A stretch of DNA of 17,834 bases. Origin: Anaerolineae bacterium. GTDB lineage: Bacteria > Chloroflexota > Anaerolineae > Aggregatilineales > Phototrophicaceae. The position numbers and the translations under genes are program-made. How positions within the stretch are numbered: the first letter of the stretch is position 1; each line of letters opens with the position of its first letter. Of the stretch, positions 1 through 5,725 are shown piece after piece. The stretch spans positions 1 through 17,834 of the forward strand of contig WGEI01000061.1 in NCBI GenBank assembly GCA_015492875.1, written 5' to 3'. The notes below the pieces were generated by a model. The model saw only the letters and a program-made list of their open reading frames with translations. It made no database searches and was not told where the DNA came from.

Positions 1-39
1 GCCTATCCCCTACCATATATATATCCGCCCGCCCACTGT

Positions 40-59
40 TATTTAGCGGACGCTAAATA
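40..59. repeat. Inverted repeat TATTTAGCG-GA-CGCTAAATA
   Basis: Perfect 9-bp inverted repeat with a 2-nt centre, AT-rich at the outside. It could be a protein-binding dyad. It has no T-tract, so it is not an obvious terminator. Confidence 0.7.
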
Positions 60-218
60 GCGCCCGCCCCTATTTAACCTTACCGCCGCCATGATTAGCA
101 CATGCGTTCTAATCTATTATCCTACTGCCCTATCCTGTCAATTTTTCGGGATAGGCCACCAGATACCGGGCGGCCTATCCCCCGCCGCATTATCGCGCCT
201 GCCACAATACCCTGTAAG

Positions 219-473
219 CGCGCAAAATAGGGGCAAATTCGGGCGCAAGCGCCTATCAGGTAGGTGGGTAGCTAGACGGGCATCGCGGCGCAAAAAGGGG
301 CGATTTTGTGGCCTGTAATGCTATTCGTAACGCTACAGAGCGGGCGAGAGCAGAACAAACGTGCGGAAATGCCCTTATAGCGCGCGAAATGGGGGCAAAT
401 TGAAGCGCGGCGGCGAACAGGTATGATAAGACCTATCGCGCATAAAAACGGCAAAATAGGGCGATTTTGGGCG
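219..473. repeat. Four degenerate ~25-bp direct repeats (iteron-like)
   Basis: Copies at 219-245, 288-312, 382-408 and 450-473 share the pattern GCRMAAAWRGGGGCRAWTTY followed by a G/C-rich end. Start-to-start spacings are about 69, 94 and 68 bp. A GCCTATC-type motif lies close to several copies (250, 430, 475). The spacing and degeneracy would fit binding sites for an initiator or repressor, or decayed tandem duplications. Function is inference only. Confidence 0.5.
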
Positions 474-513
474 TCGCCTATCATTAGCCCCGCCCGCGAC
501 CGCGCCAATGGTA

Positions 514-546
514 GCCGGGCGAGCGCAATTGCAATCGCCCGCCCGG
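514..546 (+). repeat. Palindromic GC element, copy 1
   Basis: A CCGGGCGA arm and a TCGCCCG arm enclose the palindrome GCAATTGC. A near-identical element lies in inverted orientation at 1497-1527, so the two copies flank the first gene and its promoter. Confidence 0.65.
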
Positions 547-601
547 TCGCCGCCCGCACTGGATTGCCGCCCAATGTAACAACATTCTAACCTCCAATTT
601 A

Positions 602-630
602 TTGACATTATCGCCGCAATCCGGTATCAT
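602..630 (+). promoter_or_regulatory. Sigma70 promoter of the 689 gene
   Basis: TTGACA at 602-607, 17-bp spacer, TATCAT at 625-630. Transcription would start near 637, giving a leader of about 50 nt that contains the hairpin at 654-675. Confidence 0.85.
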
Positions 631-653
631 GATAGTAACGATTAGATAGTTCA

Positions 654-675
654 CCCGCCGCCGAGCGGCGGCGGG
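654..675 (+). promoter_or_regulatory. Leader hairpin type A, copy 1
   Basis: Stem CCCGCCGCC / GGCGGCGGG (9 bp), loop GAGC, ending 3 nt before the GGAGG ribosome binding site. The same stem precedes the genes at 4424 and 4654. It may stabilise the mRNA 5' end or bind a regulator. It leaves the RBS itself free. Confidence 0.8.
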
Positions 676-688
676 ATGGAGGTAGAAA

Positions 689-1336
689 ATGAAAGTCATG
701 GATAGTTGGTACGATGATAGTGACAACACGCTACATTTTTCCGGGGTAGTGCCGTTTGCCCCGGAAACGGCGGAAGAGCTCTTCCGCGCGTGTGTGCGCG
801 CGGAAGGGAATGGGTTGGGGCTGCTTGACGCCCCAATCATCGTAACCTTTTTCCGTATCGTCCCAGCCGCTCGCGGCGGGTGGGGATTCCACGTGGCCGC
901 CGCCCCGGCGGTCACAGTGAAGTACTGGAGCACTGCAAGTGCCCTATACGCCGATGTGTATGTCGGCGACCTGTTCCTCACCCGCGTCATCGCGGGCGAG
1001 GAACAGGAAGAGGTAACGCGCGCGCAGTTTTTGCGCGCGCGTTATGAAGAGATTTTGGAGGCGGCGGTGTCCGTCTCCAAAATCGCGGCGGCGGTCTATG
1101 CCGCCACCCCGTTCGCCGGCGATACCGTGCCGGCGGACGATGCCCCGGTTTTCGTCCTGACCGGCCACGCCGGTCAGGAACTCCACCTAACACCCGGGGG
1201 CGACCCCGGGGAGGTGTACGTCAGCGAGGGGCTACTTGACTCCGACTGGACGGCAACCGCCGTCCAGTCGGAAAAAGATTTGTACCAGCGCCTGATGTGC
1301 TGGTATGACACAGGGGACATCATGGAGGTCTTGTAG
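689..1336 (+). CDS. Unknown 215-aa protein; hairpin-tiled coding sequence
   Basis: Family not recognised. The start is the ATG 6 nt after GGAGG, behind a strong promoter and leader hairpin. The product is acidic, without a signal peptide or obvious membrane segment. The N-terminal half carries alternating short hydrophobic stretches and the C-terminus is rich in D, E and T. The remarkable feature is the DNA: from 738 to 1305 the reading frame is tiled with at least thirteen consecutive perfect or near-perfect stem-loops, for example 781-806 (10 bp), 971-1006 (15 of 16 bp), 1014-1044 (13 bp), 1155-1179 (11 bp) and 1241-1272 (14 bp, AACC loop). The mRNA should therefore be a string of hairpins. 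The gene is a single transcription unit ended by the terminator at 1354-1377. That the protein is made is likely from the RBS and long open frame, but the RNA may matter as much. Confidence 0.8.
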   Translation: MKVMDSWYDDSDNTLHFSGVVPFAPETAEELFRACVRAEGNGLGLLDAPIIVTFFRIVPAARGGWGFHVAAAPAVTVKYWSTASALYADVYVGDLFLTRVIAGEEQEEVTRAQFLRARYEEILEAAVSVSKIAAAVYAATPFAGDTVPADDAPVFVLTGHAGQELHLTPGGDPGEVYVSEGLLDSDWTATAVQSEKDLYQRLMCWYDTGDIMEVL

Positions 1337-1353
1337 GCCTCCCGGGTGCCCCC

Positions 1354-1377
1354 GCCCGCCTCACGGCGGGCTTTTTT
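1354..1377 (+). terminator. Intrinsic terminator after the 689 gene
   Basis: GCCCGCC / GGCGGGC stem (7 bp), loop TCAC, followed by TTTTTT. Confidence 0.92.
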
Positions 1378-1600
1378 ATCCCCCGCAACATTACAATATA
1401 CATTACGCGCGCGCTAACTTTTCGCTAGAGGTGTAACGATTTTTCCTGTGACGTGGCGTTTTGTAATAATTTTTCACGGGCTATAATCGTTTTTCACCGG
1501 GCGGGCGTTGCAATTGCGCTCGCCCGCTAGTGGCGGCGTTTTGTTGCGGTTCAGATTGCGAAAATTTGAACAAAGCGCTACGCTGGCAATTAATTGCGAA
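1378..1600. other. Intergenic region with short direct repeats
   Basis: No gene seen. The unit TTTTTCAC followed by GGGC or CGGGC occurs twice (about 1470-1503). A lone TATAAT at 1482-1487 lacks a good -35. The inverted palindromic element lies at 1497-1527. The right end leads into the promoter of the next gene. Confidence 0.5.
1497..1527 (-). repeat. Palindromic GC element, copy 2 (inverted)
   Basis: Reverse complement of the 514-546 element with about two small differences, again centred on GCAATTGC. Together the copies bracket the first transcription unit. Confidence 0.65.
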
Positions 1601-1612
1601 GGGCGTTATAAT
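1584..1612 (+). promoter_or_regulatory. Promoter of the 1672 gene
   Basis: TGGCAA at 1584-1589 (weak -35), 17-bp spacer, perfect TATAAT at 1607-1612. The segment from here to the gene resembles the leader at 2220-2309: TATAAT, ATAACGATAAGG or ATGACGATAAGG, then TAGGCCGGGCGGCA. Confidence 0.65.
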
Positions 1613-1632
1613 GATGATAACGATAAGGATAG

Positions 1633-1653
1633 GCCGGGCGGCAATCGCCCGGC
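1633..1653 (+). promoter_or_regulatory. Leader hairpin type B, copy 1
   Basis: Stem GCCGGGCG / CGCCCGGC (8 bp), loop GCAAT, in the 5' UTR of the 1672 gene. The same stem occurs at 2269-2291. Confidence 0.75.
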
Positions 1654-1671
1654 GATTGGAATGAGTGAGAA

Positions 1672-2067
1672 ATGAATTGGAAAGAACGAGCAAAATTAGA
1701 CCAAGATTTGACCACGCTTGCGATTGTATCTAAATATGGTCGCAATCGCAAAGCCGCCCTTAACATGTTCGCCCGCCTGTTGGCGGGCTATCCCAAAATG
1801 GAAACAGACTATTGGAATGATAAGCTCGCCGCCTCATTTAAGCGCGGCGAGCTGAGCGCCGCAAAAGCGGCGGTGCTGTGGATTTATGGGGCAATTGCTG
1901 AATACAGCCCCCTAATCTGCACCCGCCGCGCCACCTGCCCGGCGCGCTGGGCGGCATTTGAGGGCTTTGCGCAAGCCCTCACAACAAGTTACGATGATTG
2001 GGTTTTTTCACAATCAGCACGCTCTGCCGTTTACAGGCGGGCGCGTGAGATGCGATTCTCTCTATAG
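1672..2067 (+). CDS. Unknown 131-aa basic helical protein
   Basis: Family not recognised. The start ATG follows GAGTGAGAA, a weak ribosome site. The protein is rich in Arg, Lys, Ala and Trp with no membrane segment. It looks mostly helical, with a basic C-terminus (YRRAREMRF), which would suit a nucleic-acid-binding or small regulatory protein, but no motif confirms this. The coding sequence again carries in-frame hairpins: 1823-1853 (10 bp), a CGCCGC-AAAA-GCGGCG stem near 1857, and 1959-1981 (9 bp, loop TGCGC). The gene has its own promoter, type-B leader hairpin and terminator (2095-2123). Confidence 0.75.
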   Translation: MNWKERAKLDQDLTTLAIVSKYGRNRKAALNMFARLLAGYPKMETDYWNDKLAASFKRGELSAAKAAVLWIYGAIAEYSPLICTRRATCPARWAAFEGFAQALTTSYDDWVFSQSARSAVYRRAREMRFSL

Positions 2068-2094
2068 CACAACTAGCACAACTAACGCGCCACC

Positions 2095-2123
2095 GGCGGG
2101 GTTTACGCCCCGCCTTAATTTTT
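2095..2123 (+). terminator. Intrinsic terminator after the 1672 gene
   Basis: GGCGGGG / CCCCGCC stem with a 6-nt loop, followed by TTAATTTTT. A tandem repeat AGCACAACT x2 lies just upstream (2066-2083). Confidence 0.8.
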
Positions 2124-2219
2124 GGCGCAAAACAATCATAACCCACAACCAGAGCGCACAACCGGAACCCGCAACCAATGTTACAGTTATGGTTATTAAA
2201 ACCTGAAGATAATTGTATA

Positions 2220-2249
2220 TTGCAATTTAATAGCGAAAGGCATTATAAT
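2220..2249 (+). promoter_or_regulatory. Promoter of the 2310 gene
   Basis: TTGCAA at 2220-2225, 18-bp spacer, TATAAT at 2244-2249. It is part of the second duplicated leader family, shared with 1584-1671. Confidence 0.7.
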
Positions 2250-2268
2250 AGTCATGACGATAAGGTAG

Positions 2269-2291
2269 GCCGGGCGGCAGCCGCGCCCGGC
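2269..2291 (+). promoter_or_regulatory. Leader hairpin type B, copy 2
   Basis: Stem GCCGGGCG / CGCCCGGC, 7-nt loop, about 8 nt upstream of the GGAGA ribosome site of the 2310 gene. The stem is conserved and the loop differs from the copy at 1633-1653. Confidence 0.75.
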
Positions 2292-2309
2292 GTGAACTGG
2301 AGATAAAGA

Positions 2310-3044
2310 ATGACCGAAACCGTGAACCCCGAAAGTCTAGAGAAGTTAATTGTTGGCGGTTTCTCCGGCGTGGCCGGAGGCCGTCATAGCGTACAGATTA
2401 TTGACGGCGCTAGCATTGGCGATATGCTAGCGCTCAACGGCGTCACATATGGCGACGCCCCTGTTTACGTTGCCGCCCTTGACACGCGGCAGTGGGGGCG
2501 TGATTGCCGCATGTTGGCGTTGGCGGTTGTCCACCTCTGCCGTCAGCTATTTATGGACGGCAAAATAACCGCCTATATGCACGTTTCGCCCGCCGGTGCA
2601 GTCATCGCTACCGCTTCGCCCGTGCTAGCGATGCTAGTTTTACGGGCGTGGTCTCGCTTCTATATGGCCGGCGCACTATCGCTGGCCATTGTTGACAGCG
2701 CGGGCGCACAGAGCTACAGCGCCCGCAACGGCGTTGACTACAGGGCGGCTAACAACGCCCTGTATAATGATGTTAACGCGCTCACCGCCCAAAACCGGAA
2801 CCCCTTTAACCTTTATGGATTGGGGGATGATTATCACACTATCCCCCAAGTTGACATTATCAATTTGCCGCCCCGCACGGCGCGCCGCTTTTTGGCGTTG
2901 GCACGCCTAGTGAAGCGCCACCCGGATAACGCGCTGCTGCGTAAGGCGTTTGTCCTTGCGCAGCAGGAACTGAAGGCTACCAGCATGATTAGTGGCTTCC
3001 AGTTCGATTTATACTACATCAACGGGCGCTTTCACGTGATTTAA
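2310..3044 (+). CDS. Unknown 244-aa protein
   Basis: Family not recognised. The ATG lies 6 nt after GGAGA, preceded by promoter and leader hairpin. The central part (about residues 60-130) is hydrophobic and Ala-rich but interrupted by charged residues, so a soluble alpha/beta core seems more likely than membrane spans. The C-terminus ends in aromatic residues (DLYYINGRFHVI). Hairpins are frequent within the frame: 2407-2433 (10 bp, GCGCTAGCAT arms), 2700-2726 (8 bp), 2739-2764 (9 bp), 2820-2849 (9 bp) and 2934-2966 (13 pairs including one T-G). Two terminator-like hairpins follow the stop codon. Confidence 0.8.
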   Translation: MTETVNPESLEKLIVGGFSGVAGGRHSVQIIDGASIGDMLALNGVTYGDAPVYVAALDTRQWGRDCRMLALAVVHLCRQLFMDGKITAYMHVSPAGAVIATASPVLAMLVLRAWSRFYMAGALSLAIVDSAGAQSYSARNGVDYRAANNALYNDVNALTAQNRNPFNLYGLGDDYHTIPQVDIINLPPRTARRFLALARLVKRHPDNALLRKAFVLAQQELKATSMISGFQFDLYYINGRFHVI

Positions 3045-3070
3045 CCCTCGCCCGTAATTACGCCCTCGAC

Positions 3071-3093
3071 GGCGGGGCTTATGCCCCGCCTTT
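3071..3093 (+). terminator. Terminator hairpin 1 after the 2310 gene
   Basis: GGCGGGGC / GCCCCGCC (8 bp), loop TTAT, followed by only TTT. Probably acts with the second hairpin downstream. Confidence 0.65.
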
Positions 3094-3108
3094 CCCTTCC
3101 CCACAACC

Positions 3109-3133
3109 AGAACCTTCTCGCAGGGTTCTTTTT
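3109..3133 (+). terminator. Terminator 2 of the ACAACCAGAACC family
   Basis: AGAACC / GGTTCT stem followed by TTTTT. It belongs to a recurring type in the window with the lead-in ACAACCAGAACC (also at 4283; half-copies near 3880 and 8721; related at 6591). Confidence 0.75.
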
Positions 3134-3147
3134 ATCCCTGCACACAC

Positions 3148-3176
3148 TTGACACCCGGCCATATGTTCGCTATAAT
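3148..3176 (+). promoter_or_regulatory. Consensus sigma70 promoter of the 3225 gene
   Basis: Perfect TTGACA (3148-3153), 17-bp spacer, perfect TATAAT (3171-3176). The spacer ends in CATATGTTCGC, a half-site of a LexA-type dyad, and a fuller candidate lies at 3184-3197, so the promoter may be under damage control. Confidence 0.9.
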
Positions 3177-3183
3177 CGGCACT

Positions 3184-3197
3184 AGAACAAGTGTTTG
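3184..3197 (+). promoter_or_regulatory. Candidate LexA-type box at the start site
   Basis: AGAACAAGTGTTTG fits GAAC-N4-GTTT and matches RNRY in the centre. It sits over the expected transcription start of the 3148 promoter. One arm deviates from the ideal GTTC, so binding is uncertain. Confidence 0.4.
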
Positions 3198-3224
3198 TGT
3201 TTATTTAGCGAATGGAGCGAAAAG

Positions 3225-3866
3225 ATGAAAAACACACCGAGAAAGGCCTGTGACGAATACTTAGCACAAGCGTTAGCCGGCCTGCCCCCTGAATGGCGTT
3301 ACAACATCCCCCGTGAGGAAGGGCGTAATGGGGGCGATAATGATGGCAATTATGGCTTCGCCCTATTACATCAAGGGGGGCTAGCGCCAGTAGAAGCGCA
3401 TTTGACGTGGGACAATGCGCAGTTCAAGCTACTGCTGCGCACCGAAAGCCCGACAGAGGGCGATATTGTGTCGAAAACGGAATATCCATATATGATGGGG
3501 TTATCGAAGCGTCTCGCCCGTGCTATCAATGTGTTTCTCGCCGCATTAACTGCCGAACGGCGAGAGTTGACTAGCACGGAAAAGCGGTTGGTCATGCGCC
3601 ATGCCGAAAATAAGCCCAATGGGGGGCTGAAACTTTATGTACTGGCGAAACATAGCGGCATGTTCTCAGTGCCACTAAGTGCACGCCGAGAACTTATCTC
3701 GCCGCATGTCAAGCCCGACCCGGTATTCCTCTATGGCGCATTTTGGCGCGCCCACCCCTCACTATATATTAACTTGCCCGACGGGGTGGTGCTGCGCAAC
3801 GATGACGGAGGAAGCGTGCGCTATTATGTGACAAGCGGCGGGGTGTTAGCCCCAACCACCCCATAA
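3225..3866 (+). CDS. Unknown 213-aa protein, paralogue of the next gene
   Basis: Family not recognised. I choose the ATG at 3225 (GGAG 7 nt upstream) over an earlier in-frame GTG at 3195, which lies in the leader. The last ~40 residues read PDGVVLRNDDGGSVRYYVTS and align with PDGIILRTRIVNTTYYYTTC at the end of the 109-aa protein encoded next, so the two share a C-terminal domain. There is no signal peptide or membrane segment. In-frame hairpins exist (3398-3423 region, 3537-3566 region) but are fewer than in the 689 gene. Transcribed from the consensus promoter at 3148 with a possible LexA site. Confidence 0.8.
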   Translation: MKNTPRKACDEYLAQALAGLPPEWRYNIPREEGRNGGDNDGNYGFALLHQGGLAPVEAHLTWDNAQFKLLLRTESPTEGDIVSKTEYPYMMGLSKRLARAINVFLAALTAERRELTSTEKRLVMRHAENKPNGGLKLYVLAKHSGMFSVPLSARRELISPHVKPDPVFLYGAFWRAHPSLYINLPDGVVLRNDDGGSVRYYVTSGGVLAPTTP

Positions 3867-3935
3867 CCCCAAAAACACCACAACCAGAACCCTTCAAGTA
3901 ACGTATATCTGATAGGAATTGAAAGAGGTGAAATC

Positions 3936-4265
3936 ATGGGAAATGCCAAACCAATGTCTATATCTGAAGAGCTGTCGGTTCGAACATTTTTATCCAGCTG
4001 GTATCCTAGTCACAATGGCCACCAATACAACCTGAGAAAGTATAGGGATATTGAAATGGCCGTTGCGATAACACCAGATACCGGCAAAACCATACACCTA
4101 TTAACCCCGCACACCTTTAGCGACGATTTGCTAGACTTGTGTTGGCTGCCATATTCCATGAAAACAGCCCATTGGCCGGATGGTATCATTCTTCGCACTC
4201 GAATTGTAAACACAACATATTACTACACAACATGCGAAGGAAAGCTGATTCCGCTCGCAATTTAG
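3936..4265 (+). CDS. Unknown 109-aa protein, paralogous C-terminal domain
   Basis: Family not recognised. Start ATG 8 nt after AGAGG. It probably shares the transcript of the preceding gene: the 69-nt gap contains only a half-copy of the AGAACCC terminator without the pairing arm. Residues about 78-105 (PDGIILRT...YYYTT.EGKLIPL) match the C-terminus of the upstream 213-aa protein, suggesting gene duplication with loss of the N-terminal part. The gene is visibly more AT-rich and poor in hairpins than its neighbours, so it may have a different history. A terminator follows at 4283. Confidence 0.75.
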   Translation: MGNAKPMSISEELSVRTFLSSWYPSHNGHQYNLRKYRDIEMAVAITPDTGKTIHLLTPHTFSDDLLDLCWLPYSMKTAHWPDGIILRTRIVNTTYYYTTCEGKLIPLAI

Positions 4266-4282
4266 AACCAACCGCGACAACC

Positions 4283-4308
4283 AGAACCCTCTTGCAGGGT
4301 TCTTTTTT
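4283..4308 (+). terminator. Intrinsic terminator after the 3936 gene
   Basis: AGAACCCT / AGGGTTCT (8 bp), loop CTTGC, then TTTTTT; lead-in ACAACC. Confidence 0.92.
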
Positions 4309-4337
4309 GATGTAACAACATTTTAACCGCCAATCTA

Positions 4338-4366
4338 TTGACATTATCGCCGCAATCCGGTATCAT
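4338..4366 (+). promoter_or_regulatory. Sigma70 promoter of the 4424-4654 unit
   Basis: TTGACA at 4338-4343, 17-bp spacer identical to that at 608-624, TATCAT at 4361-4366. Confidence 0.85.
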
Positions 4367-4389
4367 GATAGTAACGATTGAATAGTTTC

Positions 4390-4411
4390 CCCGCCGCCAA
4401 ACGGCGGCGGG
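4390..4411 (+). promoter_or_regulatory. Leader hairpin type A, copy 2
   Basis: CCCGCCGCC / GGCGGCGGG, loop AAAC, directly before GATGGAGG. Confidence 0.8.
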
Positions 4412-4423
4412 ATGGAGGAATGA

Positions 4424-4612
4424 ATGAACCAACAAACGTATGATGACACACTAGAATTGATTGTCCGCGCCCGCGAAGCTGGTGCGGATGAAGAAGACGT
4501 TAGGGCTGCATTCACAGCCCTAGACGTAATTGCAATGGGGTTTATCATATTTGACCTCCGCCTTCTTGATGCGTTAGAGCGCATCAAAGAGGAATACGGG
4601 AACAGCGGTTAG
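4424..4612 (+). CDS. Unknown 62-aa acidic protein
   Basis: Short gene with good signals: strong promoter, leader hairpin and GGAGG 5 nt before the ATG. An ATG at 4420 in another frame meets a stop after seven codons and is ignored. The protein is acidic and probably helical (DDTLELIVRAREAGADEEDV; later LLDALERIKEEY). No family recognised. It is co-transcribed with the 4654 gene, from which it is separated only by a third type-A hairpin. Confidence 0.7.
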   Translation: MNQQTYDDTLELIVRAREAGADEEDVRAAFTALDVIAMGFIIFDLRLLDALERIKEEYGNSG

Positions 4613-4620
4613 ATGGTTCA

Positions 4621-4641
4621 CCCGCCGCCAGCGGCGGCGGG
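4621..4641 (+). promoter_or_regulatory. Leader hairpin type A, copy 3 (intercistronic)
   Basis: CCCGCCGCC / GGCGGCGGG, loop AGC, before GATGGAGGG. Unlike the other two copies it has no promoter of its own, so the hairpin-plus-RBS part moves as a separate module. It could act as a processing or stability element between the two cistrons. Confidence 0.75.
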
Positions 4642-4653
4642 ATGGAGGGAAAG

Positions 4654-5673
4654 ATGAAAGTTGTTAACCTAACGCCTCATACAGTTAATGTTGTAGGGCA
4701 GGCATTCCCCCAGTCTGGCCACGTCGCCCGTGTTGACGTGGCTGAAACGGCGGTACAGTCGCCTCTGGGCGACATTCCCGCCGTTGAAACCCAATCCGGC
4801 GCGCCGTACATTGTCGACGGCGACGGGAATCGCCAATCATATTTCTTCAATTCCGACACGATTTACATCGTGTCCACGTTAGTGCGTGACGCACTTCAAT
4901 TCGCGCACCCACGCGCCCTTTTTGCATCGCCCTATGGGTTGGTGCGCGATGAACAAGGGCGCATTACCGGAGCGCAATCGTTGGCATTCACGCCAAACGC
5001 CCTGCGCGATTGGCGTGAAAGTGCGCAGAAGTTCGAGTATGTGCTATTAAAGCACGTACTCAAGCACAAAAGCGATGACGGCCAAGCCACCGTCATCGAA
5101 ACCACCATCAAAGGGGAATACTTCTTCGTCCCGTTTCGCGTCTGCCATATCCCGGCGGGCGTGAATATAGTCGCCTACGTCAGCGCCGACGCGCTGGAAA
5201 AGGCGACGAAAAAGGTAAATAAAATTCGCGCTAAAACGGGCGCACAGCCCGTTGGCTCTACAACTGAAACCTTCGCGTCCACCAACGGGCGCACGAAGGT
5301 GACGGTTGCCCCCGAGAACGGGGTGACCGTAAACAAGTGCGGCGACCTGCGCATTGCCGCTAACGCCGATTATTCGCTAGTGACAGATGGCGGATATACC
5401 GTCATCAAAGTCACTAAGGGGAAAAAGACTATCGTCTGGACGGATGCAGACGCAGTCTTCTCGGCTATGCCAAGTTTTGAGCGTAGCTGGAATCTGCAAT
5501 CCGGGCGGGTACTTACATTTGCAGCCCTAAATCAGGGTTGCTATGTGAAGGTGTATGGCTACAAGCGCCGCAGCCATGCGTACTACCATATCATCGGTGG
5601 CGCTGCAACATTGGTTCGCGATGCCAACATTGCGGACGCTATTATGGCGTTCCGCAAAGAGAAAAATAGCTAA
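4654..5673 (+). CDS. Conserved-type phage protein of unknown function, 339 aa
   Basis: The start is ATG 4654, because the ATG at 4642 overlaps the GGAGGG ribosome site. The first ~110 residues (KVVNLTPHTVNVVG..., later DTIYIVSTLVRDAL, then SPYGLVRDEQGRITG) resemble a small domain common in phages and actinobacterial genomes, usually an entire protein of about 100 aa with no known function. Here it is fused to ~230 further residues, including a basic stretch KKVNKIRAKTG and a C-terminal Tyr-rich part. In-frame hairpins are abundant and sometimes nested: 4987-5019 (10 bp), 5073-5098 (9 bp), 5170-5207 (two nested 6-bp stems) and 5425-5459 (two nested 6-bp stems). Family assignment of the N-terminal domain is from memory of sequence pattern only. 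Confidence 0.75.
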   Translation: MKVVNLTPHTVNVVGQAFPQSGHVARVDVAETAVQSPLGDIPAVETQSGAPYIVDGDGNRQSYFFNSDTIYIVSTLVRDALQFAHPRALFASPYGLVRDEQGRITGAQSLAFTPNALRDWRESAQKFEYVLLKHVLKHKSDDGQATVIETTIKGEYFFVPFRVCHIPAGVNIVAYVSADALEKATKKVNKIRAKTGAQPVGSTTETFASTNGRTKVTVAPENGVTVNKCGDLRIAANADYSLVTDGGYTVIKVTKGKKTIVWTDADAVFSAMPSFERSWNLQSGRVLTFAALNQGCYVKVYGYKRRSHAYYHIIGGAATLVRDANIADAIMAFRKEKNS

Positions 5674-5675
5674 TC

Positions 5676-5699
5676 AAAGCCCCCCTGCGGGGGGCTTTT
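5676..5699 (+). terminator. Intrinsic terminator after the 4654 gene
   Basis: AAAGCCCCCC / GGGGGGCTTT (10 bp), loop TGC, ending in TTTT. It begins 2 nt after the stop and ends about 27 nt before the next start codon, so the 5726 gene must rely on read-through or an unseen promoter. Confidence 0.85.
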
Positions 5700-5725
5700 C
5701 GCTTTTTGTAGAGAAAGGAAACAAA

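Larger units (their letters stand above)
575..682 (+). repeat. Promoter-leader module, copy 1 of 2
   Basis: About 108 bp running from TGTAACAACATT through the promoter, the initially transcribed GATAGTAACGATT, a CCCGCCGCC hairpin and the RBS GATGGAGG. It recurs with few changes at 4311-4418. The core from the -35 to ATAGTT is almost identical in both, suggesting recent duplication or strong selection on the whole leader. Confidence 0.9.
1..688. other. Non-coding repeat-rich left region
   Basis: No convincing gene. Short open frames on both strands lack a ribosome binding site and run through repeats. The stretch is dominated by G/C blocks, by the motif GCCTATC or its complement (near 2, 149, 172, 250, 475), by four degenerate repeats at 219-473, by a palindromic element at 514-546 and by the promoter/leader of the first gene from 575. 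It could hold an origin or a regulatory array; nothing in the sequence decides this. Confidence 0.6.
4311..4418 (+). repeat. Promoter-leader module, copy 2 of 2
   Basis: Near-copy of 575-682, covering the upstream TGTAACAACATT, promoter, initially transcribed sequence, hairpin and RBS. Differences cluster in the -35 upstream flank and hairpin loop (AAAC instead of GAGC), while stem and promoter are kept. Confidence 0.9.

Noticed and set aside
219..473. CRISPR array
   Set aside because: The repeats are degenerate, spacings are irregular and larger than CRISPR units, and no cas gene is present.
272..574. Minus-strand open frame of 100 codons
   Set aside because: No RBS, runs through degenerate repeats, and composition reflects the G/C blocks.
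484..990. Minus-strand open frame of 168 codons
   Set aside because: It is antisense to the first gene and covers its promoter. The symmetrical hairpins make both strands open; there is no ribosome site.
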